64,000 nt of DNA from Herpetosiphon geysericola (GCF_001306135.1 NZ_LGKP01000021.1:270713-334712), one strand, 5' to 3'; positions 27,192 through 36,660 are shown, counted from the first letter of the stretch. A program made the numbers and translations. The notes: generated by a model from the sequence alone, not told the origin.

Positions 27192-28628
27192 CTACTCGCA
27201 GGGAGCGCGATGTTGCGCATTGATCGTTTCGCGGTAGGTCAGGGCATGAATTGCCCGCACCCCAGCTTTGGCGCTATCGCCAGAAACCACCAAGCTAATC
27301 GCACATTCTGATGAGCCTTGGGCAATCGCAATCACATTAATTTCTGCATCGCCGATTGCGCTAAATACCCGTTTGGCCACCCCAGTTGTGCCGCGCATGC
27401 CAGCGCCAACCGCAGTGATGATTGAAACGCCTTCTTCAAGCGCAATTGTGTCGATGTCGCGGCGCTCTAATTCGACCGCCAGCTCTTGATTGAGCGATTC
27501 AACAACTCGTTTTGCGCCGCCATCGGGAATCACAAAACAGATGCTCTGCTCGGAAGAAGCCTGCGAAATCATCAAAATGCTAGCATCTTCACGAGCCACA
27601 GCGCCAAATGTACGGGCTGCGATGCCAGGCACACCCAACATCCCGCGCCCTGCAACCGTAATCATGGTCAGGTTGTGAATTGCCGTGACTGCTTTGATGG
27701 CGCCAACAATTGGCGCAGTCTTGCCGACGATCACCGTACCAGCATGGCTAGGATTGAAGGTATTTTTGACCCGCAAGGGAATGCCGCGCTCAACCACAGG
27801 CCGAATTGTTTTGGGATGCAGCACTTTTGCGCCATAGTAGGCCAGTTCACTAATTTCGTTGTAGGAAAGCGTGCTAATCACATGGGCATCTGGGGCAATT
27901 CGTGGGTCGGCGGTCATCACGCCATCAACATCGGTATAAATCCACACTTCACTGGCTTCGAGGGCTGCGCCCAAAATTGCCGCGCTCCAATCGGAGCCGC
28001 CACGCCCAAGCGTGGTTTTGACCCCAGCCAAGGTCGCGCCAATAAATCCGGTCACAACTGGGGTGATGCTTTGTTCCAAAATCGGGCCAAGAGTTGCGGT
28101 GGTGCGCTCGGTGGTTTCGGCCATCAACGGCGAAGCATCTTGATAACGATCATCGGTAACGATCAAATCGCTTGCATCAAAATGCTGAGCTGGCACACCT
28201 TGGCTACGCAAGGTTGCGGCCACGATACGGGCGCTCATCCGCTCGCCCAAACCAGCAATTGCATCGAGGGTACGCGGCGTTAATTCGCCCAAAACCCGCA
28301 CACCTTCGCACAAACGGGCGCATTCAGCAAGCAAGCCATCAATTTCAGCTTGGATGGCAGCTTGTTCTGCATCAAGTAATTCGCCAATAACCGTATGATG
28401 ACGTTGGCGCAATTCCTCATGCAAAGTAGCGACCGCCACAGCATCGCCCGTCGTTTGGGCAACCCGTACAATATTCAACAATTTATCGGTGACACCGCTG
28501 AGGGCCGACACCACCACAACAACATGATCCCATGTAGTGCGATTAGTGGTAGTGATTGCAGTTAAGCCACGAATAGCTTCGGCTGAACCGACCGACGTAC
28601 CACCAAATTTCGTCACTAACAAACGCAT
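27192..28628 (-). CDS. Aspartate kinase
   Basis: Phosphorylates aspartate, the committed step towards Lys, Thr and Met. It has KFGGTSVGSAEAI at 7-19, GRGGSDWSAAILGAALEASE, and YTDVDGVMTADPRI. From about residue 320 there are two ACT-type regulatory domains (ITVAGRGMLGVPGIAARTF and ITAVGAGMRGTTGVAKRVF), which suggest feedback control by an amino acid. 478 aa is in range for ThrA/LysC-III-like monofunctional enzymes. The start is ATG 28628 with GGAG upstream; the longer reading from 28727 lacks a ribosome site. It is located 145 nt downstream of thrC and is likely in the same operon. Confidence 0.93.
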   Translation of the reverse strand: MRLLVTKFGGTSVGSAEAIRGLTAITTTNRTTWDHVVVVVSALSGVTDKLLNIVRVAQTTGDAVAVATLHEELRQRHHTVIGELLDAEQAAIQAEIDGLLAECARLCEGVRVLGELTPRTLDAIAGLGERMSARIVAATLRSQGVPAQHFDASDLIVTDDRYQDASPLMAETTERTTATLGPILEQSITPVVTGFIGATLAGVKTTLGRGGSDWSAAILGAALEASEVWIYTDVDGVMTADPRIAPDAHVISTLSYNEISELAYYGAKVLHPKTIRPVVERGIPLRVKNTFNPSHAGTVIVGKTAPIVGAIKAVTAIHNLTMITVAGRGMLGVPGIAARTFGAVAREDASILMISQASSEQSICFVIPDGGAKRVVESLNQELAVELERRDIDTIALEEGVSIITAVGAGMRGTTGVAKRVFSAIGDAEINVIAIAQGSSECAISLVVSGDSAKAGVRAIHALTYRETINAQHRAPCE

Positions 28629-28773
28629 AACATGCTCCAAATGAAAAATTGAATCCACCGTGCAGGCGAGCAACAACTCAACAACTTTTTGCCCCCAGCA
28701 ATTCAGTTGCTGCTCAAACGCCAGCATGTGGCTAAATCAATAGCGTCAAAACCAACTCGCTCTCACCGCGCCA

Positions 28774-29847
28774 TTACAAATTTAAGGCTGCCACCACGGC
28801 ACTCAATTCAGCAGGAATCGCCTGCGGAACCGAGAACTGTTCGACGGCCAATTGTGGATCTTTCAAGCCGTGGCCAGTAATTACCGCCACAAACCGCCCA
28901 TTGGGATCGATGCTGCCACTCGCCAAGAGCTTGCGAATGCCTGCAACCCCCGCAGCCGAAGCTGGCTCGCAGAAAACACCTTCGAGCGCTGAAAGGTCGC
29001 GCCATGCAGCCAGAATTTCTTCATCGCTGACATGATCGATCGTGCCTTCCGATTCATCGCGAGCATTGACGGCCAAATGCCACGAAGCTGGATTACCAAT
29101 CCGAATCGCGGTTGCCACTGTTTCGGGATAGGCAATTGGCTCACCACGCACGATTGCTGCTGAACCAGTGGCTTCGAAGCCCAAGATTTTGGGCAAGCTT
29201 TCGGAGCGATGCGCTTCGTAATAGCGTTTGAAGCCCATCCAATAGGCCGAAATATTGCCTGCATTCCCAACTGGCAAGGCCAAATAATCGGGAGCATCGC
29301 CGAGCACATCGCAAATTTCATAGGCGGCAGTTGCTTGGCCTTCCAAGCGATAGGGGTTGACCGAGTTAACCAAGGTAATTGGATGTTGTTCGGCCAAAAC
29401 GCGCACCATATCGAGAGCTTGGTCGAAATTACCTTCGATGACCAGCAATTTGGCGCCGTACATCAAGGCTTGAGCCAATTTACCCAAGGCGATTTTGCCT
29501 GCTGGCACGACGACCACGCATTCCATGCCCATGCGGGCGGCATAGGCAGCGGCGGCAGCACTGGTATTGCCAGTTGAGGCACAAACAACAGCTTTGCTGC
29601 CAGCTTCTAAAGCCTTGGCAATTGCCATCACCATGCCGCGATCCTTGAATGAACCAGTTGGATTCATGGATTCGAGTTTGAGCCACAATTCGCGCACACC
29701 CAAATGGGCTGCCAAACGAGGCACGTTGATCAACGGAGTGTTGCCTTCGTGCAAGGTAACAATCGGAGTTTGAGCGGTGATCGGCAAAAATTGACGGTAG
29801 CGTTCGAGTAACGGCACCGCCGAAGCATGGGTGGTTAGCTGACTCAT
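28774..29847 (-). CDS. thrC: Threonine synthase
   Basis: PLP enzyme that converts O-phosphohomoserine to threonine. The PLP lysine is K68 in [32 protein letters not shown] and [17 protein letters not shown] bind the cofactor phosphate. 357 aa matches the short class found in Gram-positives and Chloroflexota. The gene heads an operon with aspartate kinase. Its 5' side has a terminator-like hairpin with T7 only 16 nt before the ATG (separate entry), which suggests attenuation. Confidence 0.94.
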   Translation of the reverse strand: MSQLTTHASAVPLLERYRQFLPITAQTPIVTLHEGNTPLINVPRLAAHLGVRELWLKLESMNPTGSFKDRGMVMAIAKALEAGSKAVVCASTGNTSAAAAAYAARMGMECVVVVPAGKIALGKLAQALMYGAKLLVIEGNFDQALDMVRVLAEQHPITLVNSVNPYRLEGQATAAYEICDVLGDAPDYLALPVGNAGNISAYWMGFKRYYEAHRSESLPKILGFEATGSAAIVRGEPIAYPETVATAIRIGNPASWHLAVNARDESEGTIDHVSDEEILAAWRDLSALEGVFCEPASAAGVAGIRKLLASGSIDPNGRFVAVITGHGLKDPQLAVEQFSVPQAIPAELSAVVAALNL

Positions 29848-29863
29848 AGCTGGTGTATCCTAC

Positions 29864-29920
29864 AAAAAAAGCCCCTTCCCAATGCGGAAAAGGGCATCAT
29901 CGCCGATAGCGCTGATTATA
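29864..29920 (-). promoter_or_regulatory. thrC leader: -10 element and terminator-like hairpin
   Basis: On the minus strand TATAAT (29920-29915) is followed about 20 nt later by GCCCTTTTCC-GCATT-GGGAAGGGGC and TTTTTTT (29864-29870). Then come TAGGA and ATG at 29847. The hairpin contains G-U pairs. Either it is a conditional attenuator of thrC, or it ends an upstream transcript; no leader peptide rich in Thr codons fits in the short leader. Confidence 0.55.
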
Positions 29921-29939
29921 GCATATTTAGATTATTGTT

Positions 29940-30250
29940 GAGTTAGTTACTGAAGATTGACCACTTTTTTAACCACGAAGAGCACGAAGGATAGGAACCG
30001 CGAAGGCCGCCAAGATCGCGAAGGCTTTTTTAGCCACGAATTCCACGAACAATGTTTCGCTAGCCAAAAGCCCATAGCCTTCGTTCCTCTGCACCTCTGC
30101 GTTAAAAGTTTGATGCAGAAAGGCCGTTTTTAGCCACGAATTCCACCAATTTCACGAATAAACTTCCGCTAACCCATAGCCAATAGCCATGCTTGCTCTG
30201 CGCCTCTGCGTTGATCGTATTTCCCAATAGCCTATAGCCTACAGCCCATT
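29940..30250. repeat. Repeat-rich intergenic region
   Basis: No gene. Units: AACCACGAAGAGCACGAAGG, CCGCGAAGGCCGCCAAGATC, TAGCCACGAATTCCACGAA (twice), CTCTGCACCTCTGCGTTAAA and CTCTGCGCCTCTGCGTTGAT, and AATAGCCTATAGCCTACAGC. Same families as in the other gaps. Confidence 0.8.
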
Positions 30251-30264
30251 TTTGTGCTTATCCA

Positions 30265-30627
30265 TCAACGTAGGATCAGATTGCGCACCAACCCGACTGC
30301 CAATAAACCAACAACTTGGCAGCCAACAATCAGCCAAAAGCCTTGCAAAAAGCTGGTTTTTTGTGATTTATGCCGAAAAAACCAGATGCCAATCACCGCC
30401 CCCAAGGTTCCGCCAAAGGCAACAAACCACAACAATGTGCGCTCGGCAATGCGGCGACTGCGGCCTTGCGATTTTTGCTTATCAAGAATAAAGGCAATTA
30501 GGGTGATAAATGAAATAACGATTAGCCCAATTAAGCCATAACTATAGCCCAAATTAAATGCAGCACCCACACCAAAGGCCACCAAAAAATGACCTAAACC
30601 TGCTGGAATTCGCCCACGTTGCGCCAT
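30265..30627 (-). CDS. DUF1294 small membrane protein
   Basis: 120 aa with hydrophobic segments at about 10-26, 29-47, 66-82 and 95-115. The family signature is visible: ITLIAFILDKQKSQGRSRRIAERTL, then FGGTLGAVIGIWFFRHKSQKTSF. In this family the DKxxA-xxxxRRIxExTL and G-G-xxGA-xxG-x-xxFRHKT stretches are conserved, but the function is unknown. Cold-shock domain fusions occur in other bacteria but not here. Confidence 0.85.
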   Translation of the reverse strand: MAQRGRIPAGLGHFLVAFGVGAAFNLGYSYGLIGLIVISFITLIAFILDKQKSQGRSRRIAERTLLWFVAFGGTLGAVIGIWFFRHKSQKTSFLQGFWLIVGCQVVGLLAVGLVRNLILR

Positions 30628-30731
30628 TGTTCAACCTCAATCACAAACGATGCAGGCTATTATAACGAAAAAAGGTGGTGCTTCGGGAAATATCTGAAGC
30701 ACCACCTTTGAAACAGTTAGTCGATTGTGAA

Positions 30732-32021
30732 TTAGTTACAGTGGCCTGGGCCAATCAAACCGTTGTTGTAGCGATCTAATTGGGTAGCGTAGCTGTTGCC
30801 AGTGCTGGCGGCTGCGCCACTTGGCTTGCTGCCCAATGGATATTGTTGCAACCAAGCATCGGCGGCGGCAATCGTTGCATTGATCGTGCTGCCATTGGCA
30901 CCTTGAGCGGTATTCAACTTAGCAGCAATCAATTGATGGATCAAGATATAGGTTGTGTCGCCACGTGGTGACGTGTTGAAGATGGCCATCAATTGGCTTT
31001 GGTTGTAGGTTACGCCACCAACAACCAAGGTCGTTACTGGCCAAGCACTTGGGTGGTTCTTCCAATAGCCTTGGGTATAGCTACAATCCTTGCCAGCAGG
31101 TGTGCTGGTTGCGCTTGGAACTGGTGTTTTGGTCGCCGTTGGAACTGGTGTTTTAGTTGCGGTTGGCGCTGGCGTGTTGGTCGCCGTTGGCGCTGGCGTA
31201 TTGGTTGCGGTTGGCGCTGGCGTATTGGTTGCGGTTGGCGCTGGCGTATTGGTTGCGGTTGGCGCTGGCGTGTTGGTCGCGGTTGGCGCTGGCGTATTAG
31301 TTGGCGTTGGATATGCCGTTGGCTCAAGTGTTGGCTCAAGTGTTGGCTCAACCGTTGGAACCGTAGTTGGTTCTGGAGTTGGCTCAAGCGTTGGTTCAAG
31401 CGTTGGTTCTGGAGTTGGCTCAAGCGTTGGAACCGTGGTTGGCTCGACCGTTGGAATTACACCACAATAGTTGGTGCCACCAGTGTGGCGAGCAGTGATC
31501 AAGCGATCGCCATAGCGCTGGCCATCGAGTGAGTGCAAGACTCCGCCATAAAACAAATCGATTTGGGCGGCACATGCAGGTACACCAACACTCAAGGCCA
31601 AAATTGAGTTTGGCCCAACTTGGCCAGTAGCCCACGAATAAATCACTTGATGATCAATCACTTCATCCATTTTTTCATATGAAGCCATGCCCACATTGTA
31701 GGAACATGTGGTTGATTTATTCTGAATTTTGCCAACTGAATTGCTTGAGAACCAGCCCGAAAGATCAACTTTTGGGTTACAGACTGGCACAGCAGTTGGG
31801 GCGGTGGTTGCGGTTGGGGCAACCGTTGGCGCTACTGTTGGCTCGGCAGTTGGCTCTGCTGTAGGTTCGGCGGTTGGCTCAAGCGTTGGCTCGGTTACTG
31901 TCTCAACGCTGGCGGTTTCGGCTTTGCTCACGTTAGCAAACGTGGCGCTTGGCCCACCGACAGCCAAAATTGTTGCAAGTAGTACAACCCGTGTTGTCCA
32001 TCGTCGCAGTGTCGGGGTCAT
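30732..32021 (-). CDS. Secreted modular protein with Thr/Pro stalk and C-terminal CSYTQGYWKNHP domain
   Basis: 429 aa. Signal peptide at 1-29 (RVVLLATILAVGG, then SATFA). A first linker of EPTAEPTAEPT type follows. A domain of about 105 residues starts with CNPKVDLSGWFSSNS. Then comes a long stalk of EPTLEPT and TNTPAPTA repeats (about 195-310), and a C-terminal domain of about 115 aa beginning CSYTQGYWKNHPSAWP and ending in GPGHCN. That last domain is common in secreted proteins of Chloroflexota; its function is unknown to me. RBS AAGGAG lies 6 nt before the ATG. Likely an extracellular binding or structural protein. The stalk is encoded by a 24-bp tandem repeat. Confidence 0.85.
   Translation of the reverse strand: MTPTLRRWTTRVVLLATILAVGGPSATFANVSKAETASVETVTEPTLEPTAEPTAEPTAEPTVAPTVAPTATTAPTAVPVCNPKVDLSGWFSSNSVGKIQNKSTTCSYNVGMASYEKMDEVIDHQVIYSWATGQVGPNSILALSVGVPACAAQIDLFYGGVLHSLDGQRYGDRLITARHTGGTNYCGVIPTVEPTTVPTLEPTPEPTLEPTLEPTPEPTTVPTVEPTLEPTLEPTAYPTPTNTPAPTATNTPAPTATNTPAPTATNTPAPTATNTPAPTATNTPAPTATKTPVPTATKTPVPSATSTPAGKDCSYTQGYWKNHPSAWPVTTLVVGGVTYNQSQLMAIFNTSPRGDTTYILIHQLIAAKLNTAQGANGSTINATIAAADAWLQQYPLGSKPSGAAASTGNSYATQLDRYNNGLIGPGHCN
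31114..31305. repeat. 24-bp tandem repeat, eight units, within the stalk-coding region
   Basis: Unit GTTGGCGCTGGCGTATTGGT plus TGCG, repeated eight times with few changes. On the minus strand it encodes TNTPAPTA. Unit number is likely variable between strains. Confidence 0.9.
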
Positions 32022-32561
32022 AGGAACTCCTTACAATAAAAAAATAGTTAAAAAAATAATAAATTACTTAAAACAATCCAGATAACATACGCTACTAGCT
32101 AGTATAATGTCATCGATTTGTAATATCTAGTTCAACATGAGCGTGATCTTTTTGTAATAAGGGGACTATGTTTAAGCAGTACTAGTGCTATTTTTATTCG
32201 TAAGGTTCTTCGTAAGGTTCAATTAATTAAAAAACTATTCTATTGATAGAATAGTCATGAAATTAACTATTTAAAACAATTATTTCTGTTTTTATGTACA
32301 AAATAGTTAATTTATCCACATATAAGTACTAAATCATGATCCTATTTATCGATTAAACCCATTAATTCAATTGGCATGCAACTGATTTAATCGCGCAACA
32401 GGTACTAATCAAAAAAACCGTTGTTACTCACCCCGTTGCTAGGAGTTTGAAACAACCGTTTGCGCTGAATCAGCTCCGTTAACTATGGAGGCGTTCGATT
32501 CCAAAACTTCTGGCGAATGCTCTATAATTGGCTGCTAGCTTAACTTGTTGATAGGTGGATT
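32022..32561. other. AT-rich intergenic region with palindromes and a DnaA-box match
   Basis: No gene in 540 nt between divergent genes; clearly more AT-rich than its surroundings. Contents: perfect palindromic hairpin ACTATTCTAT-TG-ATAGAATAGT at 32234-32255; inverted pair ATTAACTATTT (32262-32272) and AAATAGTTAAT (32301-32311), with a further AAATAGTTAA at 32042; direct repeat TCGTAAGGTTC twice near 32200; palindrome TACTAGCTAGTA near 32093; and TTATCCACA at 32312-32320, identical to the consensus DnaA box. A TATAAT at 32522 may serve the plus-strand gene. Confidence 0.6.
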
Positions 32562-34736
32562 ATGCTGCTTGGTTTGCGCTCGCGTTGGGGAAGTTTGTTG
32601 CCATTACTGCTGTTATGGCTAATTATTGGCTGGTGGGCCAATGCCCAGCCAACGCGCCAGGCAGATGTTTTGCAGCATAGCTCAACCAGCGTTGGCGGCT
32701 TGTATGGCCTTGAACAATCGAGCACGTTGCCAGGCGCAAGCGGCCCAACTAGCCGCAGCTATCGTTGGAGCAATGGTAATTTGCAGGTGCCACTTTGGCC
32801 GAATGGGTCGCATTCGCGAATGATGCAGCTTGAATATTTGGCCCCATTCAGCCCCACAATGCTGCAATTTGAGCAAACCCAAGCCTTGAGTTTGCCAATG
32901 CAACCTGAACTACGCCAACTCAGTATATTTGTGCCAGCAGAGGTCAAGCACGTTAACGCGATCAATCAGCCCAACGAGCAAAATGGACGGCCTTTGGGTT
33001 TATTATTGAGCAACCTCAATTGGCAAGAGCTTGGCGCAACTGGCTGGGCTAACTTGCGCACTGCCACACCATTTAATCCTAGTAATTTGCTGCTGCTGGG
33101 TGGTGTGGCACTTGTGCTGAGCCTTGGGCTGGCACGCCATTGGGTTGCCCTGTTTGGCACAGGTTTGAGCCTTGGGTTGGCAGTTCTCGCATGGTCGGGC
33201 AACTGGCTCAATCGGGCGGCAATCAACAGTTTAAGCCAATTGGTGTTGGTCGCAGCCCTCGCGGCAGGAGCATGGTATGGCTGGCAGCGCTGGCAACGCC
33301 CAATCAATTGGCGTTGGCTGCTGGTGGCAATTTGGCTGATTACGACCGTTTGTTTGTGGACGCCAACTGTTCAATATGATGGCGTGGGTTATTATGCCTA
33401 TCTGCGCTCAGCGGGGATTGACCACGATTTTGATTTTAGTAATGAGTTCAGCCAAACTCCGCTAGAACTCAACACAGGCGTGAAAATCACCAAAACTGGC
33501 TATGCTGCCAACCCGTGGAGCGTTGGGCCAGCTATGGCTTTTGCGCCGCTGTGGTGGTTGGGCCATGGCAGTGCGCTGCTCGGCGGTTGGCCAAGCGATG
33601 GCTATAGCCAACCCTATTTGGCCCTCACCACTTGGGGCAGCGCCTTAGCAGGCTTGATCTTTATCTTGAGCTGCGAAGCACTCTTGCGCCGCCAATTTAG
33701 CCCCAAAATTGCCGCCTTGGCAACCATCAGTGTCTATCTTGCCAGCAATTTGCTCTACTACAGCTTATTTCAAGGAGCCTATGCCCATAGCCTTTCGGCA
33801 GCTTGCGTGAGCCTGATGGCGCTAGCGAGCGTGCGCTTGCGCGAACAACCAAGCCTTGGGCGTTGGGCGCAACTTGGCCTAACCATGGGCGCAACAATCG
33901 TCAGCTATTGGATTGGTGCGTTGGTGCTGATTTTGCCAGCGCTGATTATTTGGCCGTTGCTGGTTGGCAAACACCGCCGCGCATGGCCAGATTTACTCAA
34001 AGGCTTGTTGCTTGCAGCGCTTACTGGGCTGCTGATCGTGTTGCCGCAGTTGGCAATGTGGAAGCTGCTCTATGGCTCATGGCTGACGATTCCGCAGGGT
34101 GGAAATTTTGCCACGCCGCGTAGCAGCCAGCTTTGGCCGATGTTGGTTGGCTCGCTTTACGGCATGCTTTGGTGGACCCCAATCTATGTGCTTGGGTTGC
34201 TTGGGCTTGGATTAAGCGTGCGCCAGCGCCAAGCTTGGCCCTATCTGGCAGCAGTCATTATCTATCTGGTGTATATTTCGCGCTTGCCGGATTGGCATGG
34301 CAGCGGAGCCTTTGGCTTGCGCCGCTTGACCACAATCGCGCCATGTTTGGCGTGGGGCGTGGCTGCATTGTTGCAACGCTGGCGGCGCTGGCCGGGCGCA
34401 GCAATTGGCCTGCTTGCAAGTTTCGGATGCTGGAATCTAGCTCTGATGGCGCGGTATATCACCTATGCGATTCCGCGTGGCTATCCGGCAATTGCCGAGC
34501 TACCACTGAGTGCAATTTTGCTCTCCAACGAGCCATTAGAACTATCGCGGCTGGGCATGCTGCTTGGCAACGGCTGGTTTGGCAGTCAATTGAGTAATTT
34601 CCAAGCGCGCAGTGTATGGATCTTGCTAGGCCTGCTAGGCAGTTTAGCGGGAGTGTTGGCGCTTGGGAGTTGGTTGGGGCGGGCCAACTCGCCCAGCCTC
34701 AATCAAGAGCCTGAGCAAGTTGGCTTGGGAGATTGA
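32562..34736 (+). CDS. Large multi-pass membrane protein, GT-C glycosyltransferase-like
   Basis: 724 aa. One N-terminal hydrophobic segment (residues 12-27) precedes an extracytoplasmic domain of about 130 residues. About eleven further membrane segments follow from residue 170 onwards. Between segments, the loop YDGVGYYAYLRSAGIDHDFDF, with acidic residues after a membrane helix, is the layout of the first luminal loop in GT-C enzymes that use lipid-linked sugars. GYAANPWSVGPAMAFAPLWW follows. I infer a polyprenyl-phosphate-sugar-dependent transferase, but no close family is recognised. It ends 1 nt before the convergent GTPase gene. Confidence 0.65.
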   Translation: MLLGLRSRWGSLLPLLLLWLIIGWWANAQPTRQADVLQHSSTSVGGLYGLEQSSTLPGASGPTSRSYRWSNGNLQVPLWPNGSHSRMMQLEYLAPFSPTMLQFEQTQALSLPMQPELRQLSIFVPAEVKHVNAINQPNEQNGRPLGLLLSNLNWQELGATGWANLRTATPFNPSNLLLLGGVALVLSLGLARHWVALFGTGLSLGLAVLAWSGNWLNRAAINSLSQLVLVAALAAGAWYGWQRWQRPINWRWLLVAIWLITTVCLWTPTVQYDGVGYYAYLRSAGIDHDFDFSNEFSQTPLELNTGVKITKTGYAANPWSVGPAMAFAPLWWLGHGSALLGGWPSDGYSQPYLALTTWGSALAGLIFILSCEALLRRQFSPKIAALATISVYLASNLLYYSLFQGAYAHSLSAACVSLMALASVRLREQPSLGRWAQLGLTMGATIVSYWIGALVLILPALIIWPLLVGKHRRAWPDLLKGLLLAALTGLLIVLPQLAMWKLLYGSWLTIPQGGNFATPRSSQLWPMLVGSLYGMLWWTPIYVLGLLGLGLSVRQRQAWPYLAAVIIYLVYISRLPDWHGSGAFGLRRLTTIAPCLAWGVAALLQRWRRWPGAAIGLLASFGCWNLALMARYITYAIPRGYPAIAELPLSAILLSNEPLELSRLGMLLGNGWFGSQLSNFQARSVWILLGLLGSLAGVLALGSWLGRANSPSLNQEPEQVGLGD

Positions 34737-34737
34737 G

Positions 34738-35256
34738 CTATTTATGGGCATCGCGCAGAAAGCGCCGCACCACTTCGCGCACCGAATTTTTATCTGTCGC
34801 CGTGCATAAGTAAATATGAATTTCGGGCGAAAGATTCAACTGTTGGCGCAGATCAGTTTGGCTGATCACAGTGTTTAAATCGCTTTTGTTGGCCACAACT
34901 GCGTATGGTACCTCGCCGTGGTCGCGGAATTGGGCCAAAATTGTTGCTGCCTCGTCGATCGTTGCAGGCTGTGAAAGATCGACGAGCACCAAAAAGCCGT
35001 CCATGTTTTTGGCCAAAATATCGCGCATAAAGTCGAAACGGGTTTGGCCGGGCGTACCAAATAATTGCAACGTATAATCGTCGAGCCTCACGCGGCCATA
35101 ATCCATCGCAACAGTCGTATTAGCTTTAATCCGCTGCTCGTCGGGCGATGAGGTGGCTTTATCGGTATTAACAGCATTAATATCCGATAATGATCGAATA
35201 AAGGTGCTTTTGCCCGTGTTAAAGGCTCCGGTGATCACGAGCTTAAATGGTTCCAC
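34738..35256 (-). CDS. Small Ras-like GTPase (Rup/MglA-type)
   Basis: 172-aa GTP-binding switch protein. G1 loop GAFNTGKST (10-18), G3 region FGTPGQTRFDF, G4 NKSD and G5-like CTATD. The GTPGQ form with Gly before Gln is usual in bacterial Rup-type GTPases linked to Roadblock proteins and gliding or signalling, but no Roadblock gene is nearby. The start is GTG 35256: AAAGGAG lies 7 nt upstream. An ATG at 35295 lies inside glgA and lacks such a site. The GTG is 17 nt after the glgA stop, so glgA and this gene form an operon. Confidence 0.88.
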   Translation of the reverse strand: MEPFKLVITGAFNTGKSTFIRSLSDINAVNTDKATSSPDEQRIKANTTVAMDYGRVRLDDYTLQLFGTPGQTRFDFMRDILAKNMDGFLVLVDLSQPATIDEAATILAQFRDHGEVPYAVVANKSDLNTVISQTDLRQQLNLSPEIHIYLCTATDKNSVREVVRRFLRDAHK

Positions 35257-35273
35257 AGGAATGCTCCTTTCAT

Positions 35274-36656
35274 TTAGCGCAAGCTCAGCGCCCAACGGTA
35301 CACATCTTCATAACGCGTTGCGGCGGTATCCCAGCTAAAATCGTGGCTCATAGCGCGCCGCATAAAATAGCTCCAATCATTCGGGTAGCGATAGGCGGCC
35401 AAGGCGCGGCCTAAAGCATGCAGCATGGCCTCGACGTTGTAGTCGCTAAAGACCACCCCAACGCCTTCTGGTTGGCTCATATCGGGCACGGTATCGACCA
35501 AGCCGCCAGTTGCCCGCACCACCGGAATCGTGCCATAGCGCATGGAAATCATTTGGCTCAAGCCGCAAGGCTCAAAGGCCGAGGGCATGAGAAAAATATC
35601 GGCCCCAGCATACACCCGTTGTGCTAAGGGCGCATTAAATCCAATATAATTTGCGACCCGATCAGGCGCATAGCGGCTGGCATCGCGAAAGGCATCTTCG
35701 TAGGGGCCATAGCCCGAGCCAAGCACCATCAATTGAGCATCGGTGTCAGCAATAATTTGGCCCAAGCCTTGCACAATCAGATCAATCCCTTTTTGGCTAT
35801 CGAGCCGCGAAACAACCGCCACCAATGGTACATCAGCGCGCTCTGGCAGGCCAACCTCACGTTGCAGCGCTGCCTTACACACCGCCTTGCCAGCCAAATC
35901 ATCAAGGCTAAATGGCTGGGCAATATGCTGGTCGGTTGCTGGGTCAAAGTGCCGTGGATCGATCCCATTCAAAATCCCAATTAAGCGATCAGAACGCTCG
36001 CGGAGCATGTGGTCTAGCCCAAAGCCATATTCAGGCCGCTTAATTTCCTCGGCATAGGTTGGGCTGACGGTCGTAATCACATCGCTGGTATACAGCGCTT
36101 GCTCCATCAAATTGAGATCGCCAAAGGCATCGTAGACCCCAACCAAGGGCCAAGCGTCGTTGGCAAAGCGTCCTTGATGAGCCAAATTGTGAATTGTAAA
36201 GACCAAGGCAGGCCGCGCAGCGTTGCCCCAAGCAATCCGAATGGCGGCGGCGGCATGCCAATCGTGGGCATGAATCACATCGGGCCACCAATCCATTTGG
36301 CGGCAAGCTTCGAGCGCTGCGTGGCAAAAGAGGCCAAAACGCACATCATCATCGCCATGGCCATAAATCGTGGTGCGCGAGCCAAAGAAATATTGATTTT
36401 CAATAAACCAAGTATGCTCATCAGCAGTGGCCCAAAGTTGACATTCTTCCGTGCGCCAATCCAAACGAACTGGGAAATTATCGCGTAACTGCCCCAAATT
36501 CCAGCGCAAAGGGTCGATCGTACCATAGCGTGGGATCACGAGCCGAACATCAAGCCCCCGGCGACGAAGTGCCTCTGGCAATGCACCCGCCACATCGCCC
36601 AACCCCCCAACCTTGACAAATGGAACGCTTTCCGCTGCCAGAAACAAGACCTTCAT
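35274..36656 (-). CDS. glgA: Glycogen synthase (ADP-glucose type, GT5)
   Basis: Elongates glycogen from ADP-glucose. N-terminal FLAAESVPFVKVGGLGDVAGALPEAL with the KxGGL donor-binding motif; VIHAHDWHAAAA; TIHNLAHQG; C-terminal donor domain with VSRLDSQKGIDLI and LMPSAFEPCGLSQMISMRYG, which includes the E-x7-E stretch. 460 aa is normal. A hairpin in the leader may mask the ribosome site (separate entry). It is followed in operon by a Ras-like GTPase. Confidence 0.94.
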   Translation of the reverse strand: MKVLFLAAESVPFVKVGGLGDVAGALPEALRRRGLDVRLVIPRYGTIDPLRWNLGQLRDNFPVRLDWRTEECQLWATADEHTWFIENQYFFGSRTTIYGHGDDDVRFGLFCHAALEACRQMDWWPDVIHAHDWHAAAAIRIAWGNAARPALVFTIHNLAHQGRFANDAWPLVGVYDAFGDLNLMEQALYTSDVITTVSPTYAEEIKRPEYGFGLDHMLRERSDRLIGILNGIDPRHFDPATDQHIAQPFSLDDLAGKAVCKAALQREVGLPERADVPLVAVVSRLDSQKGIDLIVQGLGQIIADTDAQLMVLGSGYGPYEDAFRDASRYAPDRVANYIGFNAPLAQRVYAGADIFLMPSAFEPCGLSQMISMRYGTIPVVRATGGLVDTVPDMSQPEGVGVVFSDYNVEAMLHALGRALAAYRYPNDWSYFMRRAMSHDFSWDTAATRYEDVYRWALSLR

Positions 36657-36660
36657 GGTT

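Noticed and set aside
29848..29920. T-box riboswitch before thrC
   Set aside because: The leader is too short and the T-box consensus and specifier stem are absent.
31114..31305. CRISPR array
   Set aside because: The repeat is contiguous, with no unique spacers, and lies in a coding region.
31090..31470. GVLVAVGAGVLVAVG ORF on the plus strand
   Set aside because: Antisense reading of the TNTPAPTA-coding tandem repeat.
32312..32320. Chromosomal origin of replication
   Set aside because: Only one DnaA box and no dnaA, dnaN or gidA nearby; palindromes more likely are operators.
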